NCBI RefSeq assembly: GCF_038069655.2 | Contig: NZ_CP150951.2 | Location: 1,514,001 to 1,578,000, forward strand | Direction: 5' to 3' | DNA length: 64,000 nucleotides | DNA from: Yoonia sp. BS5-3 | GTDB taxonomy: Bacteria; Pseudomonadota; Alphaproteobacteria; Rhodobacterales; Rhodobacteraceae | In this document: positions 47,956 to 57,597 of the stretch, in pieces | Layout: each line of letters begins with the position of its first letter | How positions within the stretch are numbered: position 1 is the stretch's first letter | Translations under genes and position numbers: made by a program | The notes under the pieces: generated by a model | What the model was told of the DNA's origin: nothing | Databases searched by the model: none | What the model saw: only the letters and a program-made list of their open reading frames with translations

Positions 47956-48962
47956 TGTCAAATCTGCTTTCTGTTCGCGATCTGTCTGTCGCATTCGATA
48001 TCCGCATGCCCGGCGCCTGGCCCTGGACAGCGCCGCGCAAGCTGCATGCGGTATCCGAAGTGTCGTTCGATTTAGAAGCCGGGCAATGCCTTGGAATTGT
48101 TGGCGAATCCGGGTCTGGAAAATCGACCTTGGCGCGGGCAATTGTCGGCACCATCCCGTCAACATCGGGGAATATCCTGTTTGAAGGCGCCGATCTGGCC
48201 AATATGGACCCGCGCCAACGGCGGGTGCATCGCCGTGATGTGCAGATGATTTTTCAAGACCCGCTGGCCGCGCTGAACCCGCGTATGACAGTGGGCGAGA
48301 TCATCGCAGAGCCGCTGATCACCCATGAGCCCAATACACCCCGCAAAGAGGTCAAAAAGCGCGTTGCCGCGCTCATGGAACGGGTGGGCCTGCTGCCTAA
48401 TCTGATCAACCGTTATCCGCATGAATTTTCTGGTGGGCAATGCCAGCGGATCGGGATCGCCCGCGCCCTGATCTTGCGCCCCAAGCTGCTGATCTGCGAT
48501 GAGCCGGTATCGGCGCTTGATGTCTCCGTGCAGGCGCAAGTCATCAATTTGTTGATGGAATTACAACGGGATATGGGGTTATCGATGATCTTCATCGCCC
48601 ATGACCTCAGCGTGGTAAAGCATATCAGTGACCGGATTTTGGTTCTGTATCTGGGACGCGTGATGGAAATGGCCGATAGCCAGGTGCTGACCACCGCGCC
48701 AGAGCATCCTTATAGTCAGGCGCTGATCGCCTCGGTGCCGATCCCTGACCCGGTGCTTGAGCGTGAACGCCCGCGTCCGATTTTGGAAGGTGAGCTACCC
48801 TCGCCGTTGAACCCGCCATCGGGCTGCGTTTTCCGAACGCGCTGCCCCAAAGCGAAACCATCCTGCGCGGAAAGGGTCCCCGTTTTTGACGATATTGGCG
48901 GCAGTCATCTGGTGGCCTGCCCCTATCATGCGGGGCAGCCTGATCTGGTCGCCGGCGAATAA
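47955..48962 (+). CDS. oppF: Oligopeptide ABC ATPase OppF
   Basis: The 335-residue protein from ATG 47955 (MSNLLSVRDLSVAFDIRMPG) has Walker A GESGSGKSTLARAI, MIFQDPLAALNPRMTVGEII, signature FSGGQCQRIGIARALI, Walker B LLICDEPVSALDVSVQAQV, and C-terminal PPSGCVFRTRCPKA with the iron-sulphur-type cysteines common in the family. A longer frame starting inside oppD is rejected. Last gene of the opp operon. Confidence 0.95.
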   Translation: MSNLLSVRDLSVAFDIRMPGAWPWTAPRKLHAVSEVSFDLEAGQCLGIVGESGSGKSTLARAIVGTIPSTSGNILFEGADLANMDPRQRRVHRRDVQMIFQDPLAALNPRMTVGEIIAEPLITHEPNTPRKEVKKRVAALMERVGLLPNLINRYPHEFSGGQCQRIGIARALILRPKLLICDEPVSALDVSVQAQVINLLMELQRDMGLSMIFIAHDLSVVKHISDRILVLYLGRVMEMADSQVLTTAPEHPYSQALIASVPIPDPVLERERPRPILEGELPSPLNPPSGCVFRTRCPKAKPSCAERVPVFDDIGGSHLVACPYHAGQPDLVAGE

Positions 48963-48992
48963 AACACGCTGCAAGATCGCGTACGGAACCTG

Positions 48993-49013
48993 TACATACG
49001 CTGTACATACGCG
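48993..49013. repeat. Tandem direct repeat GTACATACGC
   Basis: GTACATACGC occurs at 48993-49002 and 49004-49013, an 11-base period, in the gap between the convergent oppF and GGDEF-EAL genes. The same 10-mer occurs at 52541, upstream of the Wza-like gene. Function unknown. Confidence 0.6.
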
Positions 49014-49020
49014 CCTGTCC

Positions 49021-50943
49021 CTAGCCCGCAGCTTTGATATTGTCTGGCAGGGTATGCGCCGCGATAACGTCGGCCGGGCGCGCAAGGCCAAAGTGATAGC
49101 CTTGCAGCACATCGCAGCCCAAGACGGACAAAAGGTCGGCCTGGGCTGCGGTTTCGACACCTTCAGCGGTGATTTTCATCCCAAGTTTGCTGCCCAACAG
49201 CACGACGGTCTCAATGATTTCGCGTGACCGATCTGGATGATATTCCAACGCGGTGACAAAGGACCGATCAATCTTGAGCCGATCAAATCCGTATTTCCAA
49301 AGGTAGCTAAGGCTTGAGAATCCGGTGCCAAAATCATCCATCGCAAGCGCAATGCCCATGTCTTTGAGCGTGTCGATTTGCATCTCAACGCTTGTGCTAT
49401 CTTCAAGCAAAAGAGATTCCGTAATCTCAAGTTCCAGATGACGCGCTGGGAAACCAGATGCGCGCAGCGCGTCTTTGACAATATTGATCAGCTCACCCGA
49501 TTGGAACTGGACGGTTGAGATGTTGATCGCGAGCGTCCGGTCTTTGGCACAAAGGGCCATTGTTTGTGTCGCCGTATTGATGACCCAACGCCCAATGTCA
49601 TCAATCAATCCCAGCTCTTCGGCCAAGGGAATAAAGATACTGGGCGGGATCGGTTCCCCCTTTTCATCGGATAAGCGTAGCAAAGCCTCATATCCGATAA
49701 CCTCACCATCTTTTCCACCAACAAGTGGCTGATAATGGAGCTCAAAATCGCATTCCGCAGTTGCTTTCCGCAGCCTGGTTTCAAGCGCGTGCCGCTTGCG
49801 GCGTTCTTCGCCCATTTCCTTGCCGTAGACGGCAAAGTCATTCCGCCCGGACGCTTTGACATGGTAAAGTGCAGCATCCGCATTGCTGAGTATCTGATCA
49901 AGATCGTCGCCACTTCGCAAAGCTGCAACGCCGATGCTGACAGAGCCTTGCAGTCTGCTGGCCTCAATTTCGATTTCTGCGGCGCATTCGGCCAGAATAC
50001 TGCGGATTTTTGGGATTGTTTCCCCGATTTCGGTATCGCGAAAGATGATGACGAATTCATCGCCACCAAGCCGCGCCAACAAATCCCCGTTCCGGCAGTT
50101 CTTCCGCAACACGTCTGATACATGTACCAGATAGCTGTCACCGCCTGCATGCCCGTGTTTGTCGTTGATACTTTTGAAATTATCGAGATCTATGAAACAT
50201 AGAACGGAACTGTGATCAGTCTGTGCCAGTTCTGCGGCCTGAAACATGAATTCGCGTCTGTTTTGTAAGCCGGTGAGCGGGTCGAAACGCGCTAGAAATT
50301 CCGCGGTCTTTTCTGATCTTCGTGTCAAAATGCGCTGAAGCCAAAAGGCCACCATCGGGCCTGTAAAGACAATGGTAATAAAGCCAATCAACATCAGGCC
50401 AAATGTACGAAAACTGTCCTGAAAATAGGTCTGCTTCGCGGTTTGATTGACATAAACCTCAACAACGCCCACCACCTGCCCATTGTCGTCAGTCAATGGA
50501 ATATATGCCTCGGCATAAAGATCGGGCCGATCCGGTTTGGCAGTGCCGTCAAAGACTTCGATAATTGGGATACCCGTTTGTGCGACCTGCATTGGTTCGG
50601 GATCTTCGATCGCAGCGATACCATCAGGATCGATGATATTGGTTTCGTCCGACACCAAAGACAGTCGGCCCTGCGCGTCAAATAGTTTGAAGCGAAATAC
50701 ATCACCGAGCACGCGAATTTTGCGGATCACTTCGCGTTGTTCTTCGTTCGGCAGGCCAGTTTGCACAAGCGTTGTCAAATCGGGAATGCTATCGACAGCA
50801 TAATCGCCCCAATGATGGGCCTTATCCACCGCATCACGCGCGATCACCCGGTCCACGGCTGTATTGACGCTGAACCAAATGATCACCGCAATCAATGCGA
50901 TGACAACGCCGCCAAAGGCCACAGCACGCAGGAAGAATTTCAT
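49021..50943 (-). CDS. Membrane GGDEF-EAL cyclic-di-GMP enzyme
   Basis: The 640-residue protein has a membrane helix at residues 5-27, a periplasmic sensor region to about 185, and a second helix (FRTFGLMLIGFITIVFTGPM). The GGDEF domain has RLGGDEFVI intact plus an RNGD inhibitory site five residues before it. The EAL domain has all key stretches: GYEALLRL, LAINISTVQF, LELEITES, AMDDFGTGFSS, LKIDRSF, ITAEGVET and LQGYHFG. Both activities may be present. It would act on c-di-GMP, which controls the switch between swimming and attachment. Confidence 0.95.
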   Translation of the reverse strand: MKFFLRAVAFGGVVIALIAVIIWFSVNTAVDRVIARDAVDKAHHWGDYAVDSIPDLTTLVQTGLPNEEQREVIRKIRVLGDVFRFKLFDAQGRLSLVSDETNIIDPDGIAAIEDPEPMQVAQTGIPIIEVFDGTAKPDRPDLYAEAYIPLTDDNGQVVGVVEVYVNQTAKQTYFQDSFRTFGLMLIGFITIVFTGPMVAFWLQRILTRRSEKTAEFLARFDPLTGLQNRREFMFQAAELAQTDHSSVLCFIDLDNFKSINDKHGHAGGDSYLVHVSDVLRKNCRNGDLLARLGGDEFVIIFRDTEIGETIPKIRSILAECAAEIEIEASRLQGSVSIGVAALRSGDDLDQILSNADAALYHVKASGRNDFAVYGKEMGEERRKRHALETRLRKATAECDFELHYQPLVGGKDGEVIGYEALLRLSDEKGEPIPPSIFIPLAEELGLIDDIGRWVINTATQTMALCAKDRTLAINISTVQFQSGELINIVKDALRASGFPARHLELEITESLLLEDSTSVEMQIDTLKDMGIALAMDDFGTGFSSLSYLWKYGFDRLKIDRSFVTALEYHPDRSREIIETVVLLGSKLGMKITAEGVETAAQADLLSVLGCDVLQGYHFGLARPADVIAAHTLPDNIKAAG

Positions 50944-50991
50944 CGCATTACCCCCAAAATCCCCTGCTGTATGGCGGCAATCGCCTAAGAT

Positions 50992-52278
50992 TCAGTGAAA
51001 AGCGCTGGGGGGTTTGGTCAAAACGGCTAGATAGAACCCATCCATCCCACCCAGATCGGGCCAATAGTCAGGGCGCAGTCGCAAGCCGCCCTCTTCGGTC
51101 AGCCACTCAGGCGCAATGCCGGGGATGTTCAGCGCGTCCCGGTCTACGCGCAGATCGGGATGTCGCGCCAGCGCCTCTTCCACTTGCACTTCGCCCTCAT
51201 CGGGCAGCAGCGAACAGGTACAGAAAACCAAACGCCCCCCGGGTTTGAGCAGGCCAAGCGCGTGGTCGATCATCACCTCTTGCTGTGCAATGAGCGCGCC
51301 AAATTCGGACCCGTCCTTGGCATAGGGCAAATCGGGATGCCGCCGGATGGTACCTGTGGCAGAACAGGGCGCGTCCAGCAGTACGGCATCAAAGCCTGTC
51401 GTCTCAAATGCGAAAGCATCGCTGACATGGGTCTGCGCCGTCAGCCCCACACGGGCAAGGTTTTCTGACACCCGCGCCATGCGCCGCGCGGACATATCAA
51501 CCGCTGTGACGTCGGCGCCGCCTGCGGCCAGTTGCAGCGCTTTGCCGCCCGGTGCCGCGCAGAGGTCAAGTACCTTTAATCCGGTCACATCGCCCAGCAC
51601 TTTGACCGGGATGGCCGCCGCCGCGTCTTGTACCCACCAATCACCCGTCTCGTAGCCGGGCAGCGCCGAAACCTGGCCCTGGGCCATCAACCTGACCGAT
51701 CCCGTTGGCAGCACCGTGCCGCCCGTCGCTTTGGCCACAGCATCGGGGTCGGTCTTGGCGGTCAGATCAAGCGGAGCGCCCGCAAAATGCGCAGCCTCCA
51801 TCCCTGCGACCGCCGCGCGGCCCCACGCCGCGACCAAGGGTTGACGCAGCCAGCCGGGGGTCAGCGGGACCGCACGTTTTTCCCAACCGGCCTGGCCCTC
51901 ATCCGCGATTTTGCGCAGGACCGCATTGGTCAGCCCCTTCATGGCCTGGGTGCGTTTGTTGCGCCCGACGATTTCGACATAAGCATTCACAACGCCATGG
52001 GCCGCCTCGCCGCTGCACAGCTCAATCACGCCAAGGCGCAAGGCATTCATGACATGATCCGGCGGGGTCTTTTTCAGGTAAGGTTTCAGCATCCGATCCG
52101 CCCGGTCGAGGCCGCGCAAGGCCTCAGTCGCAAGGCGCTGAGCGCGGGCGCGATCCTCATTGGCAAGCTGGGTCAGGGCCCCGCCTGCAATCAACTCGTG
52201 CATCAAACGGCCCGCGCCGGTGATCTCCATCAGCAAATGATGGGCAGTGCGGCGGGCGGGCAGACCTGTTTGTTTCAT
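50992..52278 (-). CDS. rsmB: 16S rRNA m5C methyltransferase RsmB-like
   Basis: The 428-residue protein has an N-terminal NusB-like domain (RRTAHHLLMEITGAGRLMHE, LRLGVIELCSGEAAHGVVNA) and a C-terminal SAM-dependent domain. The latter carries LKVLDLCAAPGGKALQLA, FDAVLLDAPCSATGTIRRHPDLPY and TCSLLPDEGEVQV, containing the two cysteines of Fmu-type enzymes. It methylates a cytosine in 16S rRNA. It diverges from the DUF1674 gene. Confidence 0.94.
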   Translation of the reverse strand: MKQTGLPARRTAHHLLMEITGAGRLMHELIAGGALTQLANEDRARAQRLATEALRGLDRADRMLKPYLKKTPPDHVMNALRLGVIELCSGEAAHGVVNAYVEIVGRNKRTQAMKGLTNAVLRKIADEGQAGWEKRAVPLTPGWLRQPLVAAWGRAAVAGMEAAHFAGAPLDLTAKTDPDAVAKATGGTVLPTGSVRLMAQGQVSALPGYETGDWWVQDAAAAIPVKVLGDVTGLKVLDLCAAPGGKALQLAAGGADVTAVDMSARRMARVSENLARVGLTAQTHVSDAFAFETTGFDAVLLDAPCSATGTIRRHPDLPYAKDGSEFGALIAQQEVMIDHALGLLKPGGRLVFCTCSLLPDEGEVQVEEALARHPDLRVDRDALNIPGIAPEWLTEEGGLRLRPDYWPDLGGMDGFYLAVLTKPPSAFH

Positions 52279-52347
52279 GGCAAATCTCTTGAAGCTGGGT
52301 AGCAGGGCCGTATATCAAACCTGTAGCGCCGACAAGGAGAGCCCACC

Positions 52348-52524
52348 ATGGCCGATGACCAAAAGGACGATCTACCGCCCGCCGCAAAGCGGGCCCTTGC
52401 TGAGGCTGAAGAGCGGCGCAAGGCGGCAAAAGAGGCCTTGCCGGTCGAACTGGGCGGGCGCGACGGACCTGAACCTGTGCGCTATGGCGATTGGGAAAAA
52501 AAGGGCCTGGCGATCGATTTCTAG
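52348..52524 (+). CDS. DUF1674 (SdhAF4-like) small protein
   Basis: The 58-residue protein starts at ATG 52348 after AAGGAGAG. It has an Ala/Glu-rich helical first half and ends GGRDGPEPVRYGDWEKKGLA with IDF, the signature of DUF1674. This family includes succinate dehydrogenase assembly factor 4, which helps flavinylated SdhA mature. It is divergent from rsmB, a common arrangement in this group. Confidence 0.88.
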   Translation: MADDQKDDLPPAAKRALAEAEERRKAAKEALPVELGGRDGPEPVRYGDWEKKGLAIDF

Positions 52525-52540
52525 TTAGGACGGTATTGCC

Positions 52541-52560
52541 GTACATACGCCTTATGTATG
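52541..52560. promoter_or_regulatory. Palindrome upstream of the polysaccharide export gene
   Basis: TACATA-N5-TATGTA (52542-52558) is an inverted repeat inside GTACATACGCCTTATGTATG, lying about 100 bases before the Wza-like start. The 10-mer GTACATACGC also occurs twice at 48993-49013. It is a possible operator for an exopolysaccharide regulator; which one cannot be said. Confidence 0.4.
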
Positions 52561-52660
52561 TGGTCTGTGCGCAAAACAGACGCCCCACATAATCAGCCAG
52601 TTGGTGTTCCACATCTGCACCGTGTAAATTGCCCGCACGCTGCCAAAGGAATCACTCGGT

Positions 52661-53776
52661 TTGAAATTATTTCGTATCGTCGCGCCCCTGTTATGTGTTG
52701 CTGTTGCGGGTTGCGGTCTTCCGCGCGGCGCTGGTTTTCAGTCTGAAGTCTTAGCCGCTTCAAATGCGGGCAACCGCGAAGAGGGCGAACCGGCCGTCTA
52801 TGATTTCGAGGTCTATGAGGTCACCCGCGAAACCTTGCCGCTGCTGCAATCCTGGCCACGCAGTGACGTGCAATCCTACCCTTGGATCGCGGCGCAAGAA
52901 CAACCGGCATCGCTGATTATCGCGGCGGGCGACCGGGTACAGCTGACGATCTGGGATGCTGAGGAAAATTCACTGCTGGCCGGAACCGGGCAACGTCAGA
53001 CTGCCCTGCAGGAAACGCAGGTCAGCACGACGGGCCGGATTTTTGTGCCCTATATCGGCGAATTGCGGATCGCGGGCATGTCCCCCGACACGGCCCGCGC
53101 CCGGATCGAAGAAGAGCTGGTGCGCACAATTCCTTCGGTTCAGGTGCAGCTGAATGTTGAGCCGGGGCGCCTGAATACCGCCAATCTGGTTGCAGGTGTG
53201 AATGGCACGGGCCTTTATGAATTGCCCGACCGGAATTTCAAACTGCTTGATCTGCTTTCGATGGGCGGCGGGGTGGATGGGTCGCTGTTGAACCCGCATC
53301 TCCGCCTGATCCGGGACGGGCGGACCTATGGTGTGCCTTATGACCGTCTTTTGAAGGAACCCGGACTAAACGCGACCGTTCGCGGCGGTGACCGGATCAT
53401 CGTTTTGGGCGACGAACGGCAGTTCATTTCGCTGGGCGCCACCGGGGTGGAAGCTGTGCATGACTTCACCAAGCAAGACCTGTCCGCGCTTGAGGCCATG
53501 GCGATTATCGGCGGTGTCTCGGACGGGCGCGCGAACCCTGAAGGCATTCTGATCATGCGGGAATATGACCTGTCAGAGATCCGTACTGATCAAAGCGGTC
53601 CACCGCGTGATCGGGTGGTCTTTGTCATCGATCTGACTTCGGCGGATGGTCTGTTCTCGGCCGGGAATTTCATGTTGCAGGACAATGATTTGGTCTACGG
53701 CACCGAAAGCGCGCTTGGCGCGGCATTGACGGCCGTGAATGTGTATTCGACTGTGTCGAGCTTTGTTTCAGAATAA
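52661..53776 (+). CDS. Polysaccharide export lipoprotein (Wza/BexD-like)
   Basis: The 371-residue protein starts with TTG after AAAGGA. It has a lipoprotein signal ending LCVAVAGCG. The Poly_export domain has IIAAGDRVQLTIWDAEENSL and VSTTGRIFVPYIGELRIAGM, followed by two SLBB-like repeats (NLVAGVNGTGLYELPDRNFK; FISLGATGVEAVHDFTKQDL). Such proteins form the outer-membrane channel for capsule or exopolysaccharide. No Wzc kinase or Wzx/Wzy gene is adjacent. It overlaps the end of the convergent RTX gene by 9 bases. Confidence 0.92.
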   Translation: MKLFRIVAPLLCVAVAGCGLPRGAGFQSEVLAASNAGNREEGEPAVYDFEVYEVTRETLPLLQSWPRSDVQSYPWIAAQEQPASLIIAAGDRVQLTIWDAEENSLLAGTGQRQTALQETQVSTTGRIFVPYIGELRIAGMSPDTARARIEEELVRTIPSVQVQLNVEPGRLNTANLVAGVNGTGLYELPDRNFKLLDLLSMGGGVDGSLLNPHLRLIRDGRTYGVPYDRLLKEPGLNATVRGGDRIIVLGDERQFISLGATGVEAVHDFTKQDLSALEAMAIIGGVSDGRANPEGILIMREYDLSEIRTDQSGPPRDRVVFVIDLTSADGLFSAGNFMLQDNDLVYGTESALGAALTAVNVYSTVSSFVSE

Positions 53777-55930
53777 AGCCATGTCATCGGCCAGCGTGCT
53801 GAAATCATCAACGCCATAGATTTCAAGGACATTCCCGTCTTCAAGATCAATGGTGACGGTGGTGCCGTCAACGCTGCCGTAAACCATCAGGACATCCGCA
53901 GCCGAGGTCAGGCCAGTCCAAAGCGATCCATCCAATGTGATCGTATCAAGCCCTTGCTCAAAATCCTCAATCACATCTTCGCCGCCGTTGAAGATAAAAG
54001 TATCCGCACCGGCGCCGCCCATCAAAAGATCGTTCCCGGTGCCGCCATCCAGAACATCGTCGCCCGCGCCGCCCAGAATGATATCCGCGCCCGCTTCGCC
54101 CATCAGCGTATCGTTGCCGCCGCGCCCCAACAGGGTGTCATCGCCGCTACCACCATGGACCATATCGTCGCCGCTGCCTGACATGACAACATCGTCCTCG
54201 TCGCTGCCATCGATCTGGTCGGCGGCAGCGCCGCCACTGATCGCGCCAGCCGTGTCCGCTACCGGGCTGGTGCCCGTCAACGCATCGCGCAAAACATCCA
54301 GATTGCCAGACGCCAGTACAGCGGTGCCGGTCAGCATGGATGTATCGCCGCTGTCATCGGCAGGCAAAGGATCACCTGGGTTTGGATCAATGGGCGGTGT
54401 TGCTGGGCCGGGATAGCCCGGCTCAATCTCTTGGGGCAGGCGCAGCCCACCAATCAGGTCTGCATTGTCCAGATTGCGATAATCAATCGGCCCACCATCG
54501 GCGCTGAGCACGATCAGGGTTTCATTACCGTACCGAATTTCCATACCGTCTTCGCGCAGGCTGATCGTGAGCTGGCTGATGTCGCGCAGCATTGGCCAAA
54601 GCGACAAAACAATCTGATCCTCACCCACGGTGAAATCGGTGATGGTGTCGATCTCATCATCTGCTGACAGGATAAATACATCTGCACCTGCCCCGCCGGT
54701 CATGATGTCGCTGCCAAGCCCATCGCGGATGATATCCGCACCGGCGCCGCCACTGATATCATCATCGCCATCATGACCCTGAAGCGTGTCATTGCCGGCG
54801 CCGCCCACCAGCACACCGCCCGCCAATGTTGCGGTTGCAGTAATGCCCGCTGTGCCCGTGCTATAATGCAATTGGGTCACACCTGTTTCGCTGCTGCTGG
54901 CCACATAGATATCCAGCCCATCATCGCGCCCGGTGGCCGCGATGGCGCTGATGTTATCAAGACCCATATCAACCGTGTCTTCGATATGGGCCTGGGCCAC
55001 CAGATGTCCGCCCTCCATCAGCACAAAGATAGACAGACCATCATCAGCGCCGCCGGCGATGACATAGGTGCGCCCGTTATGTTCAATGACCTCAATGGCG
55101 GTGACGCCTGAAAACCTTGTGCCCAACGTGTCGATCAGATGTTCGCGAATGATCAGGCTGCCGTCATCGCCGATTTCCATAACGCTCAGGCTGCTGCTGC
55201 CCGCCGAGGCCAGAACAACAAAGCTGCTATCACCGACAGTCGCGGTTTCCATTGCCGTTGGGGCGGTGATCCAAAGACCGTCATCATTGCCGAGACTTTC
55301 AGCAGCGCTCAGGCTGCCGTCACTGCCAACGGCCCAGCTGGTGATCCCGTTCTGCGTACCGCTGGCGCTGATCAGAAATGTCTGCCCATCAACAATGACG
55401 CTGGCCATGGTACTGATCGCGGCGGTGTAGGTATCGGCGACGGCAGGCACGGCACTATAGCCCTGCAGATTGCCTGCGGCGTCAAAATCCAACCGGGTGA
55501 TCCCGTTTTGCCCGGCAATCGTGCCATAGGTCACCTGTGCACCGCTGCCCAGGGTCACGGTAATCCCGTTCTGGAAACCAGCCGCGGTGCCAAGCCCGGT
55601 GGCGGGGTCAAAGCTGCCATCGCTGCTCAGCGTGATCGTCTGCATCTCGCCCGACACAGCGCCGCCTACCAGCAGGCCGGTTTCGCCATCAATCGTGACA
55701 GGCATCAGGCTGCTGGTGCCGCCGGGCAAATCGCCCCCCTCAAAGGCCACCGTATCAATCAGATCAAGTGTGCCGCCTTCGATCTCCCAGCTGCTGAGAA
55801 CGCCGTCGAAGCGGGTGGTGCTGAGCAAAACATCCGTGCCACCGACATTGACGATCTCAAGATCGGTGATCAGCGAATATTCTAAATCAGCTTCCGCTGT
55901 GATGTAGTTTATGAACGAAATCTCGTGCAT
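53768..55930 (-). CDS. Large RTX calcium-binding protein with propeller-like N-terminus
   Basis: The 720-residue protein has no signal peptide. Residues 1-360 are a series of similar beta segments (LEIVNVGGTDVLLSTTRFDG; GRTYVIAGGADDGLSIFVLM; DGLDIYVASSSETGVTQLHY) that suggest a beta-propeller. Two blocks of RTX nonapeptides follow: AGNDTLQGHDGDDDISGGAG near 385, and GSGDDTLLGRGGNDTLMGEAG near 610. Each is followed by a FxxxxD.I.DF region. A Pro-rich linker separates them. It is probably exported by type I secretion; function may be adhesion or matrix. Confidence 0.88.
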   Translation of the reverse strand: MHEISFINYITAEADLEYSLITDLEIVNVGGTDVLLSTTRFDGVLSSWEIEGGTLDLIDTVAFEGGDLPGGTSSLMPVTIDGETGLLVGGAVSGEMQTITLSSDGSFDPATGLGTAAGFQNGITVTLGSGAQVTYGTIAGQNGITRLDFDAAGNLQGYSAVPAVADTYTAAISTMASVIVDGQTFLISASGTQNGITSWAVGSDGSLSAAESLGNDDGLWITAPTAMETATVGDSSFVVLASAGSSSLSVMEIGDDGSLIIREHLIDTLGTRFSGVTAIEVIEHNGRTYVIAGGADDGLSIFVLMEGGHLVAQAHIEDTVDMGLDNISAIAATGRDDGLDIYVASSSETGVTQLHYSTGTAGITATATLAGGVLVGGAGNDTLQGHDGDDDISGGAGADIIRDGLGSDIMTGGAGADVFILSADDEIDTITDFTVGEDQIVLSLWPMLRDISQLTISLREDGMEIRYGNETLIVLSADGGPIDYRNLDNADLIGGLRLPQEIEPGYPGPATPPIDPNPGDPLPADDSGDTSMLTGTAVLASGNLDVLRDALTGTSPVADTAGAISGGAAADQIDGSDEDDVVMSGSGDDMVHGGSGDDTLLGRGGNDTLMGEAGADIILGGAGDDVLDGGTGNDLLMGGAGADTFIFNGGEDVIEDFEQGLDTITLDGSLWTGLTSAADVLMVYGSVDGTTVTIDLEDGNVLEIYGVDDFSTLADDMALF

Positions 55931-56223
55931 TAATAGTTGCCCCCAAAAACTACGAACAGGTTTGCAGGACCGCTACGGTATGGTCATGATCGAAATAGGG
56001 CTAACTTACGGTTCTTATTGCAGAATTCACTCAACAGAAGGGGGTATTTGCAGCATATGCAAACCTTTTTTGTCTTTTAACCTTTGTGAATTTTCCTCGT
56101 AAGCGTGACGAATTAGTCGCGTAAATGCGACGAATTTGAACGGTATTTAGAACGATTTCTGAATGATTGATGAACACACCAAGGCCGCGTTAGAGTAAGG
56201 TCAGGTTTTCTAAGGATATATCG

Positions 56224-57597
56224 ATGCCACCCAAGTTCGGCACCAGTGGTCTGCGCGGTCTTGTGACCGAGCTTACGACCGATTGCGTCACGCGTTATAT
56301 CACCGCGTTTGTACAATCCTGCGAGACGGGAACGGGGCTTTTCATCGCGCATGATTTGCGCAATTCCTCGCCTGGGCTAGCCGAAACTGTTGCAAAAGCG
56401 GCCTGCGATTTGGGCGTGGACGTCACATTATGTGGCCCCGTGCCCACCCCGGCGCTTGCCTTGGTCGCAATTGAGGCAGGCGCCGCGGCCGTTATGGTCA
56501 CAGGCAGCCATATCCCCGCAGACCGCAATGGGCTTAAATTTTATACCCCCCAAGGCGAGATTTCCAAAGTTGAGGAGACCGCGATCCTGACCGCATTAGA
56601 TCAGTCCCCCGAACCGGCCAAACCGGGTGTGATCCACCGGGATGACAGCGCGGCTCAGGCCTATATCGCCCGTTATACCGGCGCTTTCGGGCAGGCTTTG
56701 CGGGGGCTGCGCATCGGCCTTTACGCCCACAGTGCGGTCGGGCGCGATTTGATGGCCCAGCTGCTGGGCGATTTGGGCGCCGAGGTGATGACCTTGGGCC
56801 ATTCTGATGTGTTTGTGCCCGTCGATACCGAAGCGGTTCCGGCCGATATTCGCGCGCAATTCATAGAATGGGCCGGCGCATATCGGTGCGATGCGATTGT
56901 CTCAACCGATGGTGACGGGGACAGACCAATGCTGGCGGATGAAAACGGGGCGATCATCCCCGGTGACCTGATGGGCCAAATCACCGCCGCCGCGCTGGGC
57001 GCCCGCCGGGTTGTCACGCCGATCTCATCAAATACGGGGGTTTTTCGTAGCGGTTTTGCGCAGGTCTTATCAACCAAGATCGGCTCGCCCTTTGTGATCG
57101 CGGGTATGGCGCAGCTGGGCGGCGACGTGGTTGGGTATGAGGCAAATGGCGGCTTTCTGCTTGGTTTTGAAGGCGCGGGGCCGACTGGGCCGCTTCCGCC
57201 CTTGATGACGCGCGACGCGGTACTGCCCCTGATCGCGACCTTGACCGCCAGCCGCGGCGGCGGTCTGGCGGCGCGCGCGGCCGCCGAACCGGCACGGTTC
57301 ACCGCCGCTGACCGGCTGCAAGAGGTGCCTGTCACCCGCTCTCAAGCCCTGGTGCAGCGTTTGACGGCAGATACAGATGCGCGCGACCAATTCGTGGCCG
57401 GGCTGGGCGGCGTAGCCTCGGATATCAACACGCTCGATGGGCTGCGGATGACATTGGATGATGGCCGGATCATCCATTTGCGCCCCTCCGGCAACGCCCC
57501 GGAACTGCGGCTATATGTAGAGGCAGGAACCCCGGAAGACGCGGCGCGCACGCTGAAATCAGGGCTGGCACAAATGGCCAAAGCGGTTGCGGTTTAA
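56224..57597 (+). CDS. Phosphohexomutase (phosphomannomutase/phosphoglucomutase family)
   Basis: The 457-residue protein has FGTSGLRGLV at the N-terminus, the phosphoserine loop MVTGSHIPADRNGLKFY (Ser about residue 99) and the metal loop STDGDGDRPML. The sugar-specificity GYEANGGFLLG and the C-terminal phosphate-binding LRPSGNAPELRLYVEA complete it. It interconverts hexose 1- and 6-phosphates and could feed manC. The 55931-56223 gap upstream holds its promoter region; no gene seen there. Confidence 0.93.
   Translation: MPPKFGTSGLRGLVTELTTDCVTRYITAFVQSCETGTGLFIAHDLRNSSPGLAETVAKAACDLGVDVTLCGPVPTPALALVAIEAGAAAVMVTGSHIPADRNGLKFYTPQGEISKVEETAILTALDQSPEPAKPGVIHRDDSAAQAYIARYTGAFGQALRGLRIGLYAHSAVGRDLMAQLLGDLGAEVMTLGHSDVFVPVDTEAVPADIRAQFIEWAGAYRCDAIVSTDGDGDRPMLADENGAIIPGDLMGQITAAALGARRVVTPISSNTGVFRSGFAQVLSTKIGSPFVIAGMAQLGGDVVGYEANGGFLLGFEGAGPTGPLPPLMTRDAVLPLIATLTASRGGGLAARAAAEPARFTAADRLQEVPVTRSQALVQRLTADTDARDQFVAGLGGVASDINTLDGLRMTLDDGRIIHLRPSGNAPELRLYVEAGTPEDAARTLKSGLAQMAKAVAV

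Noticed and set aside
54000..54240. Repeat array in the large RTX gene
   Set aside because: Again coding RTX repeats, not a DNA-level element.
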